Below, one piece after another: positions 36,073 through 46,989 of a DNA stretch of 64,000 bases (position 1 is the first letter of the stretch; every line of letters begins with the position of its first letter). The notes beneath the pieces were generated by a model. That model searched no databases and was not told the DNA's origin. It saw only the letters and a program-made list of their open reading frames with translations. The stretch covers positions 6,333,184 through 6,397,183 of the forward strand of contig JAJHZJ010000252.1 of NCBI GenBank assembly GCA_023548195.1. Direction: 5' to 3'. Source of the DNA: Bettongia penicillata ogilbyi. Lineage: Eukaryota > Chordata > Mammalia > Diprotodontia > Potoroidae. The position numbers were made by a program, and so were the translations under genes.

Positions 36073-37458
36073 GTAAGTATAAAAGTCTGCTCACATCAAA
36101 AAATACAATGAATATCTGTGTTCAATGAGAAATACTAAAATATTAATGGAACCACCAAAAACAAAGTGTATCTTGTACGAAGGGAAAAAGTTAATTTAAA
36201 AAGATTTTTTTATATCCTTTGATGGTGGGGAAATTTAATTCTTGATGGTAGATTGCCAAGTTAAAAATAGGCTACACATTTAGTATCATGGTGATTAGGG
36301 GATTAGGAAACTTGCATTATAATAACGGTAGTACTAATGTACATTTGTATAGTGCTCTAAGGTATATTAGGAGCTTTCTGCACAAAATTTCGATAAGAGG
36401 TAATATGAGTGCTGTTATTTCTATATCTCAAATGAGAAAACTGAGACTAAGAAAGGAAGAGTGACATGCTTAGGGAATCCTAAGTGGTAATGGATTCAAA
36501 TTCAATTCTTTTCCAGGTTCCAGGTTCCAAGTCCGGGGTTCTTTCCAACCATGCCACACAGATTCTTTCACTGTGCTACAGTTTTCCATTATAAATCAGC
36601 AATCTATTCTGTCATTATTTGACTGTCAAGATTGTCTATATATACACAGAATTAGAGTTGCCAAGACAGAAACAGAGCTGTAAGATATGTGAGACATGAA
36701 CCTATCAGAAGGCTTTGGTGGGAAAATTCACACTATAAACTACATTATAGGAGCCTGTACTTAATAGTGCTATTGACATGATAAAATGGAGTGGAAATTG
36801 GACCGAGATAGTTGGGATAGAAATCCATTCAAGAAGGAGAGGTTTGGAAAATACTACTAGTCTGGAGAGAGAAGGAATGAAGTCTCGGACAGGGGCGAAG
36901 AACCTGCAGCAGGTTCACCAAACCTGGTCTAGGAAGGTCAGATGAAGCAGATATATATCATATATTTGGGGGGAGGGAAGGATACGGATTCCAGGAGGAT
37001 AAAGTCAAAGTGAATAGCAAAAGTGAACCTTGACTGTAAGACAGAAACTATTCCTTTCTATTTTGTCCAGGACCTCTTGAGTGTGGTTGGCCCTAGGTTC
37101 ACAAATGATGACTGTAACAAGAAGTCAGAAGCCTATGCATAAGTCCTGGACCTCATCAAGAGAAAGACAGAAATACTAGTCTTATCTCACAATGAGTTTC
37201 ACTTAGGGAAGCAATACCTAGTCATTCTAAGCCTGGAAGGTTTGTATCTTCTCTGATGGCAACAGCCAAGAAATGGGAACTCCCTTATAGTACCATTTGT
37301 GTTAACCTACACACAAATGTCCAGTCTATCCCAATATAACAGCTACAATGATGCCTTGACATGTCATAGTATCTCACATTAATTAAGCAAAGCTTTTAAA
37401 TGTCATCTGAGTTTCCAAAGTATTTTTAAATGCTCAGGGATTTTGTTGTCTTTTACAG
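36073..37458 (+). other. Intron 6 (1.4 kb)
   Basis: MIR fragment at about 36,320-36,560 ('aaatgagaaaactgagacta', 'gaaggaagagtgacatgc'). The remainder is unclassified. Confidence 0.6.
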
Positions 37459-37694
37459 GCCATCATTTCTCCAAGGTGGAGTTAGCACTGACAGGCTCAG
37501 GAGTCCCTGTCTTATTAAGTTTTGTACCAGGAAAAGTCCTGAATTTCACACCTTGTTTTATGGGTGAACGTTCAGAGATTGTGTGCAGTATCCAAAACCA
37601 TTCCAAGACACTTCCTGTAGCATTCAGCTTCCACAAAGCAGCTCATTTTAAAATTATTCCAGAGAAAGGCAAGATAGACGAAGAAAGCACTCAG
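37459..37694 (+). CDS. CFAP47: CFAP47-like, window exon 7
   Basis: 236 nt; acceptor ttttacag, donor gtaatg; ends on a whole codon. It reads HHFSKVELALTGSGVPVLL, then SFVPGKVLNFTPCFMGERS, then EIVCSIQNHSKTLPVAFSF and FKIIPEKGKIDEESTQ. It contains a module boundary (the L-x-G-x-G-V-P strand ends one) followed by the full front half of the next (L-N-F-x-P-C-x-x-G...I-Q-N-H-S, then I-x-P-x-x-G-x-I). This block is one of my main reasons for naming CFAP47. Confidence 0.9.
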
Positions 37695-38334
37695 GTAATG
37701 CAACTGAACTTTCCTTTCAAATTTCTTTTAAAATATACGTTTACTTGAAAATTCTGCTTATCATGTAAAAAAATTAATTGGACTCCCTCATTTCTTATTT
37801 TGCTCTCACTCATCTTAGGTATGTAGCCTTTTTTTCTCCCTATTGCTCATCTTTCAGTGAAATAAATAAGTATACGTTGAATAACACTACACTCAAGGCA
37901 CTCTGATGGTCAATGTGGGAAATATAACGGTGAATAAGACAGCATATGATCCTTAGAGAGGAGGGTGCTGGAGCCAGCTTGAGAGCTTGGTGGTGCCGAT
38001 GATTAAATTTTCAGTGTAAGAATTTACTTCTTGGGAATTAGCAAATGCTAATAATTCAGGGATTGATTTTCTAGACTTAAGAAAGTAATGGGGAAAATAT
38101 TGATAACTCAGATTAAACTTAAAAATGTACAGAGATACATTTGGGGGAGGCAACACTGGAGATACGGTTCTCAAATATTTACCAGCATATCATTGCTTTT
38201 AAGTATTTACAATGTAGTTGGGAAAGTAACAAATGTATAAAGCTTAAAAAAATGGTGAAAAGGTAAATAATTCAAGACATTAAAACTACAAAGAAAGACT
38301 CTAAACGAAAATGATGGGTGGGGGAGAAAATTGC

Positions 38335-38441
38335 TTATATGGGTGTATATGTATTATATATACATATGCATATATGTATGTGTGTGTGTCACACACAGAT
38401 ATAAATAAAACATATATACCTATGAATATACATGTATATGT

Positions 38442-38475
<34 letters not shown>
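38335..38475. repeat. (TA)n and (TG)n microsatellite cluster
   Basis: TATA/TATG-rich tract ending in a pure (GT)n of about 30 bp near 38,441-38,472. Confidence 0.85.
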
Positions 38476-38476
<1 letters not shown>

Positions 38477-39384
38477 TCCTATGACCTAAAATAAAGCCTA
38501 TAGCCTAAGGTATTGACGAGCAAAGACAAGAAAGTATAACCAATAGAGAAGTTAAATCAAGGATCCTAATGCAAGGTGGTTCCCTCCCTTCGCTTTTAAA
38601 ATCAGTGGTATCATTAGGATTTGATATGACAAGACTTGACCGTAATGACTTTGGAAGAATTAACCTTTTCTTTTGTTAAAGGAAACAAGATAGCAAAAAT
38701 AGGGGATTAGCATTGCACAGTAAAATATATTAATATTGTATATTACTCTTGTAAGAAAATCCAAATATTGGGGTAGAAAGCATAGTATCAAACTTGGGGG
38801 TAACAATTAACTGAGGCATAAGTAAATTTGATATATAATCATAGAGATATACTACGTAAAGAGGAAATAAATGAGGAATTCATTAAATAGATGCCAAGCT
38901 TGGTGTAGAGGTGTGATTTACCATAGTAGGGATGAGGAACTTCACTTATCTAGATATCTGCTAGATCTTTCTCTCTGCCAAAAAAACAAACAAGCAAAAA
39001 ACCCAAAACAGAATAATTAATGATACCTATGGCAGGAGTACCATCATTAAAGCCTACTCCACACAGGCTAGGTTGATTTTCCTTTAAGAGGTATTGAAAC
39101 TAACTTCAGTACTTAATTGCTTGAGGAAATGCAACTTTCTGGTACTCTAAGTACAAAACTGAGGCCAACATTAATCAACTGCTATTCCTTAAAGTTTTTG
39201 ATGGATAGATTAGCGTGTTTGACAAAAAGTTAAGGAAACTATACTCATACAAACCAATGCTGGATCCTTGCTCAATGCCCCTTTCCTGATCTAAATGTAC
39301 TTCCAGTGCTATGGCCAAGTGAGATTCCTTTTGTTAACTGACAGATGTTCTACGAGTGTTTCATGTCAGTTTTAAAAAGGGGAA

Positions 39385-39740
39385 TGACATGGTATGATGT
39401 GAGCTTTAGGAAATCTATTTGGCGGCTGTGTGGAGGATGAATTACAATGGGAGAAAGATGAAGCAAGGAGGCCATTCATGAAGCCATCACAATAGTTTAA
39501 GTGAGGGACAATGAAGGCCTGAACCGGGGTGTTATCTTGATGGAGAGGACATGGATGAAAAGGTGTTAAGGAGATAGAAACAACAAGATTGGGCAACTGA
39601 TTGGATATGTGGGGTGAAGAAATATAAGGACTAGGAGGTAACACCAACGTTGTTATTTTGTGTGACTGGAAGAATGGTGCTATCCTTGATAGAAATGGTG
39701 AAGTTTATCACTGGCTTAAGTATGGAGATAAATATGAGAT
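39385..39740 (-). mobile_element. Antisense L2 fragment
   Basis: 'aagccatcacaatagtttaa', 'caatgaaggcctgaaccggg', 'attgggcaactgattgga' and 'gactggaagaatggtgctat' run in the same order as 13,745-14,020 and the 8.2-9.3 kb copy. Confidence 0.65.
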
Positions 39741-39849
39741 CAGTTGACAAGGATGACAACATCCTTGAATCCTGAAATGACTGGTAGGAGTGAACCATTA
39801 CCAAAGCTCTCTGAGGGATGGTGGAGAATGGGAAAGATAGGACTAGTGA

Positions 39850-40035
39850 TCATAGGATCCTAGCTCTCATGCTGGAAGAGATTTCAGAGGCCATCTAGTC
39901 CAACCCCCTCATTTCACAATTAAGGAAACTGAGGCCCACAGAGGTTGTGATACACAACTTACTGTACAAATAGTAGACATTAGAAATGGTTTTTGAACTC
40001 ATATTCTTTTAATCCAGAGTCACTGTTCTTTTTAA
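39850..40035 (+). repeat. MIR/marsupial CORE-SINE fragment
   Basis: 'gccatctagtccaacccct' type text: 'tcagaggccatctagtccaa', then 'aattaaggaaactgaggccc'. Plus orientation. Confidence 0.65.
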
Positions 40036-40079
40036 TTAAGCATTTAAGAATTTCTCTTTTTTTGGATATTGACACTTAA

Positions 40080-42490
40080 AAAAAGAAAACCAGAAGGAAT
40101 TGGAATCTGTAAACTATAGGCCAGTGTGCTTGGCTCTGATTCCTTGGAAAGTATTAGACCATATTATTCAAGGTGTAGTTAGTGAGCATCTAGACATGGA
40201 AGTGGTATTCACAGAGTCAGCAAGGATTTGTCAAGAATAAGGGATAAAGAGATTGTGGGGAAATGCTTAGGAAAGCCCTTGTCATTGCTTATTCAGTATT
40301 TAGAAATGCACCACTCTGCAAGGAGATTGAAGTAGTCACAAATACACTTCCTCATCCAACCGGAATCACGGAGGGATCCCTGGAGTCCTGGAGAGATCCT
40401 GGGACAGAGAGGCAGGGCATCTTGAGAGATGAACATAAAACTGAGCCCAGGAAGCCTGGGAGCATCTGGGAAGTTTTGCACTCCTTCCCTGAGTGTGGCA
40501 GTGGTCAAACTCAGTCAAGTGTGAGCCTTTCCTGAAGCCTAGGCTACAGGAGACCTTGTTTGGTTAGGGTCCAGCACAGTACCCCCCTGCCTGAACCACG
40601 TGGTACTGGAGCCTAGAACAAACTTTCTGCAAGCACATGGCTGACCGCCTGAGTATATCTATAGGTGTTCCAGACAAGGTCCAGGGTACACTGAGGGCTT
40701 TTGGTAAGGTGCAGGAGAAAGGCCCCAGGTAAAATCCAGCCTGTGGTGGGTGTTCAGCACAGGTATAATCCCGGAGCTGAGCACGATGAGGGGAAACACT
40801 CTTCCAGGAGAAGACTATAGCAAGGAGAAATCCTGGAGATTTATGACAAGAAGGAGTCCAAGCAGAGCCCAGCCCTAGTGTAGCCCCAGAGCCCCTTGAA
40901 GTCTTAGGGCTAGGCAGGCCCTGCCTACAGTTGTGCAGTTTAACCCAAGGAAGTATCTCTTTCCTCTCATTTCTCACCCGAACATGGGGGAAATGAGAAA
41001 AACTCTGGACATCATGAGAAAATCCCTTGATTTGAGAAATATCCAAGAGATAAACCTTGAAAAGAAGAGCAACCTTATAAGTACAGATAAATCTAAAGAG
41101 GAAAAAAGTTTTCTGACCCACAAGAACCTGTAGGACTGCCTGGAAGAAGTAAAAAAAAAGAGATAAAGAATGAAAAAGTTAGAAAGGAAAGAATAGAGAG
41201 GAAAATTGACACCTTAGAACAGACAGTGGAAATTCTTACTAAAGAAATGAATGTCCTAAGAATTATAATGGGCCATATAGAATACAATGACTCAGTACGA
41301 TAGCAAGAAATATAAAAATAAAACTAAAAGACTGAAGAAAACAGAAGGAAATCTAAGACCTATGAAATTTATATATAGACCTACAAAACAGGTTAAGGAA
41401 AGGTAATCTTAAAAGTATGACCAGAAAAAAGTCTAGATACCATAATTATAAGTGAAAACTACTCAGAACTTTTTAGAAGCAGAGGGAAAAATATATAAAT
41501 TGGAAAGACTCTACCAGTCACCTTTAGAAAGAAACCACAAATTGAAAATTTTCAGCAATATCATAGCCCAAATCCAGAGCTTCCAGGTCAAAGAACGCAT
41601 ACTAAAAGCAGCCAAAAAACAGTTCAAATATCAAGGAGCCACAATAAGTGTTATACAAGATACAGCTGTCACTATAAAATGAAACTTTGTTCTGCTGGAC
41701 CATGTAGTTTTGTATTAAGGTATTCATTTATTCACTTATTTATTTTAGTGGGGAAAGGGTAGTGAGAGGATCAGATTGAGTTTTAGAAATAATTTTAAAA
41801 AGAAAAATGATGTACAAATCTTACATCAGGAAAATGTTGCATATATATTTTACTTATGTTTTATAAAAGCATTTGGTAAAATCTTCATGTTATTCTTGTG
41901 GAAAAGATGGAGAAATGTGGTCTAGATGTTAGCAAAATGTATTTGGGATTTGTTGAGTGACTAGACACATAGAATAGTTAAATTGATGCTTTAATGTCAG
42001 TTTGAGAGGTTGTTTCCAGTGGAATGTGTTAGAGACCTGGGATAGTTAACATTTTTTATTGATGACTTACATGTAAGCATAAATGGCATGCCTATGAAAT
42101 ATACAGATAGTAGACACCCAGGAGGGATCGCTAATTAACTAGATGATAGAGTCAGGATCTAAGAAGGTCCTTATAGACTGGAACATTAGACCAAACCTAG
42201 TAAGATGAAATTCAATAGGGATGAAAGTTTTATTCTTGGGTTTAAAAACCCAACTTCACAAGTACCAAGTGGGGAAGACAGAGTTAGACAAACTTTGTCT
42301 GCAAAAGGTTTAATTGAGGGTTATAATGGACTCTAGACTTAAAATGAGTCAAAAATGAGATATGGTAGCCAAGAATGCTACTGTATTTATAGGGTACATT
42401 AAGAAGAGTGAGCAGAGCTTACAGATCTAGAGAGCTGATAATTCCTCTACCTGTGCCAGTCATATACATGAGTTGTATAGAGTGGGCAGG
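40080..42490 (+). mobile_element. CR1/L3 LINE interrupted by an L1/HAL1 ORF1 remnant
   Basis: The left part at 40,080-40,262 reads a decayed RT front ('tataggccagtgtgcttggc', 'attccttggaaagtattag', 'gtgagcatctagacatggaa'). The right part from about 41,860 resumes at 'aaagcatttggtaaaatctt', followed by the 'INDLhVSiNGMPMK' type block near 42,050-42,110. The intervening 40,265-41,860 is the L1-type insertion listed next. Confidence 0.55.
40265..41690 (+). pseudogene. Old L1/HAL1 5' region and ORF1 remnant
   Basis: The 3' half encodes a recognisable ORF1 C-terminal domain at 41,470-41,680: 'SPLERNHKLK', 'FSNIIAQIQSFQVKERIL' and 'KQFKYQGATI', comparable with the same stretch of the L1 ORF1 at 54,600-54,760. 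The upstream coiled coil (about 40,985-41,400) is broken by stops and shifts, and the 5' half is GC-richer, like an L1 5' UTR. No ORF2 follows, so this may be a second, older HAL1. Confidence 0.65.
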
Positions 42491-42639
42491 CTTGGAATTG
42501 CAACCTTTATCATTGGAAGGAATATTCATTTCTATGAGATCACTGATCCATAGCTCCATATCTACATTAGCATCTACACTCACCGTATTCAAAACAGAAT
42601 GAAATATCTTTCCTCTGCCCTTTCCTGCTTTGTTGAGGA

Positions 42640-43410
42640 TACTACAGAAGTTTGCAACTTTGGAATCATTTGTGTTTCTTCCTTCAGTCTCACTGTCAGT
42701 CAGTTCCCAGATCTTTGATTTCACGATGTCCATAATAACGTTCCACATCGGTTCCCCTTTCTCAATTCACTTGTCCACCACCCTAGTTGAAACCCTTCCT
42801 CCTTACCTCTTGCCTGGAATAGTGAATAGCTTTCCAACTGGTCTTGCTGCTTTCAGTCTTTTACTTCTTTAATTCTTCTTTTACAGTTCTGCCAAAATAA
42901 AGCTTTCTAAAGTACAGGTCCAACTGTATCAGTTCTTTGCTAAAAAAAAAGAAAAAAAGCTAATTCTTCATTCTGGTATTGAGATCCTTTAACAATCTGA
43001 CTGTAGCCTATCTTTTCAGACTTATGCCATGGTGCTTCTCTTCAAGTACTGCCCATTCCAGACAATTTAGCCTACTTACTGAACTCAGCAATCCAGCAGC
43101 TATCTCTGTGCTTCTGCATAGACTGCTCCTCTTTTCTGGAATGCTTTCTTCTCACTTTGATTTTTTAGACTCACTTGCTTTCTTCAATGCTGTGCTGAGG
43201 TCCTATGTCCCACAGGAAGCTTCTCCTACTTTTCCTAAATGTCAGTGCTCTTTCTTAATTCAAATTATTGTAGATTTACCTATCTATATGTTGCATCTCT
43301 ATATATAATGAAAACTTCTTGAGGGTAAAGATTGTTTTTCAATTCTGTATTTATATCCCCAGAATCTATCAGAATGCCTTATACATCGTAGATGCAGAAT
43401 GTTTGATTAG
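42640..43410 (+). mobile_element. L2-type LINE 3' region
   Basis: 'gcctatcttttcagacttat', 'tctttctggaatgctttct' type blocks, and the tail 'cttgagggtaaagattgttt', 'atatccccagaatctatc'. An internal 'tgctaaaaaaaaagaaaaaa' run at 42,940 may mark an inserted tail. Confidence 0.6.
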
Positions 43411-43620
43411 TCAAATTGAGTCTATGACTTCTTGAAGATCACCTACAGAGTTTGTTACAATTGTCTCAAAAGCAAGGAATCAACAGTGTGTGTATTTTTT
43501 TAAAGGAAATTCACCATTGCCAAGATGAAGTAATCTTTCTTTACATTTCCCAGGAAAAGTTTCTGTCTTTTTTGTTGTCCTTGTATTATTAAATATATAC
43601 TTCCTTTTATTTTTTTTCAG

Positions 43621-43810
43621 AATGTGCTCTTTTCATTTGTGCCACATCAACTAGGCATATTTAAAGTAAAACAATTAATGGATATCCTTGGTTTTGTGGC
43701 AGAAGATGATTTACAGTCAGTGAAAGTGAAACCTTTTCACCAAATACAGTTAAGTTTTACAAGTATCTGCAAACCTACAACCAAGAGAATTGAGATGAAA
43801 ATCATTCCCG
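43621..43810 (+). CDS. CFAP47: CFAP47-like, window exon 8
   Basis: 190 nt; acceptor ttttttttcag, donor gtatgc; phase 0 start. It reads NVLFSFVPHQLGIFKVKQ, then MDILGFVAEDDLQSVKVK and PFHQIQLSFTSICKPTTK. F-S-F-x-P-x-x-x-G-x-F-K-V-K is the closing strand pair of the module opened in exon 7 (pattern V-x-F-x-P...G-x-f). Ends in phase 1 (G). The frame happens to stay open for 36 codons into the intron, but the consensus donor argues against read-through. Confidence 0.88.
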
Positions 43811-44529
43811 GTATGCTACTGAGAAAACTTATAAGACCTCTTAGCAATAGTTTAAATAATTCTTTAACCCGTGTTAATCAAATTCATTTTGCATATATGA
43901 ATAAAATTATAAAATAGATTAATATAAATAGACACAGAAAAAGAATATTTGGGGGGACACTAGTACAAATGAAATCATTTTAATGTTACTATTTCTTAGT
44001 CTCTTGGTAATTCTAGTTGTTGGGAAATGTGAGGCAGTTAGGGATTAGAAGGGTTGTTTGGAAGGCATCAGGTATTATGTGGTTTGAGTCTTAGGGCTTA
44101 GAGTCTAGGCGGTTTCCTTTTTCCTTTATGATAGAAGGTCATTTCTGTTTTCTGGGAGAAGAAAATTCTGATGGAATTAACATTTTCTAGAATTCTTAGA
44201 GCTGAGACTGAATTAGTCTTTGTGGATGAGAAGCAATAGTAACTAATAGTTTAGAGGAGGAAGATTCAATGGAATAAGGTATTACTGGAAATTTATAAAA
44301 CTATATTTTTTCTTTCAATCTGTCTGTGAACCCACATTAGGATCTATGCAAGTTAGATCCTTTAATTCATTGGAGATACATGAAGTTAAATCATGAGTGC
44401 TTCTAAAGATTTTGAAGGATTTATTTTAGACTTGATTTTAATAAATTACTAAATATCGGTGGAAAATTATGACACATTTAAATTGAAAGCTATTCAATGG
44501 ACTTAATTTTTAAAATTATTCCTTTTAAG
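43811..44529 (+). other. Intron 8 (0.7 kb)
   Basis: No repeat or RNA recognised; AT-rich single-copy-looking DNA. Confidence 0.5.
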
Positions 44530-44740
44530 GACTAACACCTCTGATTACTAATACCACTGGACAGTATGTTGTTGATGAAACCGGAGAGTACAAAAACTTT
44601 GCACCAGTAGCAATGCTGAAATCAAACTTAACATCCATCCATAATCAATTAAGTGAACCCTTGGGTGATGATGTGCTGGTTGCCTTTCCTAATGACCGAT
44701 GTGCTAGCCTCAGGTCTGGAGATCCACGTGTTGAAATCAG
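44530..44740 (+). CDS. CFAP47: CFAP47-like, window exon 9
   Basis: 211 nt; acceptor ccttttaag, donor gtactg. Completes a glycine codon, then reads LTPLITNTTGQYVVDETGEY, APVAMLKSNLTSIHNQLSE and DVLVAFPNDRCASLRSGD. This part lacks the regular ASH strand pattern and looks like a linker between the immunoglobulin-like array and the following basic region. The AAG acceptor (not CAG/TAG) is less usual but phase and similarity support it. Ends AG in phase 2. Confidence 0.85.
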
Positions 44741-44889
44741 GTACTGTGCTGATGATGTTAAATGTAAAAAAAAGTAACAAATTCCCAAGTCACTTTAATG
44801 CAATTTGAATTATGTACAGTAAAAAGAAAAAAAATTAAAATAAAGGTATATTTTTGAATGTAAATTAGAAAAATCTAAGATGATTATTT

Positions 44890-46870
44890 AGAATATACCA
44901 TTGTTATGCAGACAGTTCTTGCTTTGCAGAAATTAGCATTACACAACTTTGATTTTACTAAAGAATTTTGAAAGAAATCTTCATTCCAGTTCCTTTGAAA
45001 ATCATATAGGATTTCAGATGTGCTAGTGTCAGGAGAGTCTACTAATAGAGAAATTGAAAAAACACTTTTGCTTGGAGGGAATGCATCTGGGTCTTGCAAA
45101 TTAAAACTTGTTCTTGTGCACCACTCAGGAAATTCCAGAGCATTTAAAGGAGTCAGCACTACGGCACTGCCGGTGCATTATTTAATTAACTCTAAGGCAC
45201 TGATAATCCTTGTTATCTTAGAGCAGTTGTTTAGGCACTGTTTTGTTCCCAGTGATAATAGTATTACTTTGACCTTTCTACATATTTTGGGTAATATCAC
45301 AAATCATCCTCCCCATTTGGATGATTCTCATGAAGATCTACAAGTGGTCTACTTTCTCCCCTTCCTCCACATTCCCCTCTCCCCTCACTCCCTAGCAGCA
45401 AGCACCCTGACACATCCAGGATGGCCTGCTAGCACAGATTCTTAGGTCTGCTTTTCTAAAAGGAAAGCAACTTTTGAGGGGTCAAGAATCTTCTTTAATC
45501 ACATATACCAATAGAAAAAATACAAGCAGGGAAATAAAGACCAACAGACAGGGCTTCTCATACCTGTATCAGAGATCAGAAGACAGATCCAACTGTTTGA
45601 CCATTACATACATACATACATACATAGTTACCAGAAAAAGAAGCACCAACATCTGGATTTTCAAAGCTGGTGGGGGGCTCCTTAATAGTCACCCAGAGTC
45701 TCATCTGGCACACAAATCTTCTTCCAAAGAGTAAGCCCCAAAGCAAAACTTCACCTCAGAGTATAATACACTTTTCCGAGCCAGAGAGCATCAGGCTCTT
45801 GGGACCCAGTGCCTCCTTAGAAATTAACAAAAGGTATGGGCCTTCCTACAAAACAAACCTCCCCTAATAAAGCTTCCCTTAATGGGTTCCACATGAGGTC
45901 TATTAACCCTCATTACACCTCCCACCTCTACTTCATTATTACAACCTATGGATCAGGGACTGATTGGTATTTCAAGGAATATTATTTACCCACTACATTG
46001 GCTAGGCATTTGCAACTTCGGATGCATATAAGGACTTGACATAGAGAGATTTTTGGAAATCCTGTAATATTTATCATGCAATTCAGAATATTGCTAAGGC
46101 ATGGAAAGGTCTAACAAAAACAGCATGAAGAGACTTTGGGAAAAAGTTCACCTGGGGTTTTTCCTATTTGTGTGGATTTGACAAAGATGAAACTTTGGAA
46201 TAAGTAACACGATTATAAAATTAGCACAAGAATTGGAGCTAGAAGTGGATGAAAATGAAGTGAAGGAATTGATTGAGCCTCAGGGAGAAAAACCTGTCAA
46301 ATGAGGATCAGATTGAGCCTCTAGCTGAAGAAAAAAGTGAAACTTTGCAGCCCAACATTGAACCAAAAAGGAACATAAAATAATTGGCAGAAGCATTTCA
46401 TCATTTGGGTGATTTTTTTCTTATACTGAAAAGATGTGTTGAAATACTTGAAAATTTTTTAATAGTTCAAAGACTAATGGAAGATATTATTGCTTACTAT
46501 TATAAAATATACAAGGAAAAAAGTCATTGTCCAAACATCTCTTGATACAAAAAAAAAGTTGTGCAGTCAAACACAGCTAAATACACCTAAAGGCTAGGTG
46601 TATTGGGTGTGGAAGAACAACATACTATATACATGTACAGTACTGTGTATACCTTATCAATAACTTTATCTTTTATTTCATAATTTTGTTTATCATGGTA
46701 TAGCATTTAGTGTGTTTGCATTTTAGTGCGTTTTATGACTTGTGTAAAGGTATTATTTTGTTCTTGCCTTTTTTTTATAGGCTAATTGAAGTGAGAGGAT
46801 AGGGGTAAATTCACATTAGGAAAAAAATTGTAGAACAGTACACATACATAAAATGAGAACTGTTTCCACT
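44890..46870 (+). pseudogene. Tigger-type (Tc1/mariner, pogo clade) transposase fossil
   Basis: DDE transposase pieces lie in order. 'NASGSCKLKLVLVHHSGNS' is near 45,080-45,135, followed by 'RAFKGVSTTALPVHY'. 'HILGNITNHPPHLDD' is near 45,280-45,325, where the catalytic L-D-N is decayed to L-G-N. 'QPMDQGLI' is at 45,942-45,965, and 'DFWKSCNIYHAIQNIAKAW' is near 46,045-46,105. The copy is cut between the third and fourth blocks by a ~560-bp insertion and has many stops. It once catalysed cut-and-paste of its own element. Exact ends are uncertain. Confidence 0.75.
45365..45922 (-). mobile_element. LTR-like repeat, copy 2, inside the Tigger fossil
   Basis: 45,405-45,780 aligns with 1-365 of the window. 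It sits between 'gtggtctactttctcccc' (transposase VVYFLP) and 'cctcccacctctacttcatt' (transposase PP.TSLLQ), so the insertion limits are known to within a few bases from the transposase frame. About 560 bp without coding sequence, which fits a solo LTR. Orientation is by analogy with copy 1. Confidence 0.55.
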
Positions 46871-46989
46871 TACAAAGTCCCAATAATAAGTAACTTACAT
46901 TTACAAAGAAAATTTATAAATTTATACAGCACTTTCTTTCTAATGACCTTGTGAGATAGGTAGCAGAAACAGTTTCCCAAAAGTCTTAG

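Larger units (their letters stand above)
37695..43620 (+). other. Intron 7 (5.9 kb)
   Basis: Contains (TG)n/(TA)n at 38,335-38,470, an antisense L2, a MIR-like piece, a CR1/L3 split by an L1/HAL1 remnant, and L2, listed separately. 37,695-38,330 and 38,475-39,380 are unclassified. Confidence 0.7.

Noticed and set aside
43811..43917. Longer exon 8 by read-through of the open frame
   Set aside because: A good donor (g|gtatgc) at 43,811 gives exact phase and sequence continuity with exon 9.
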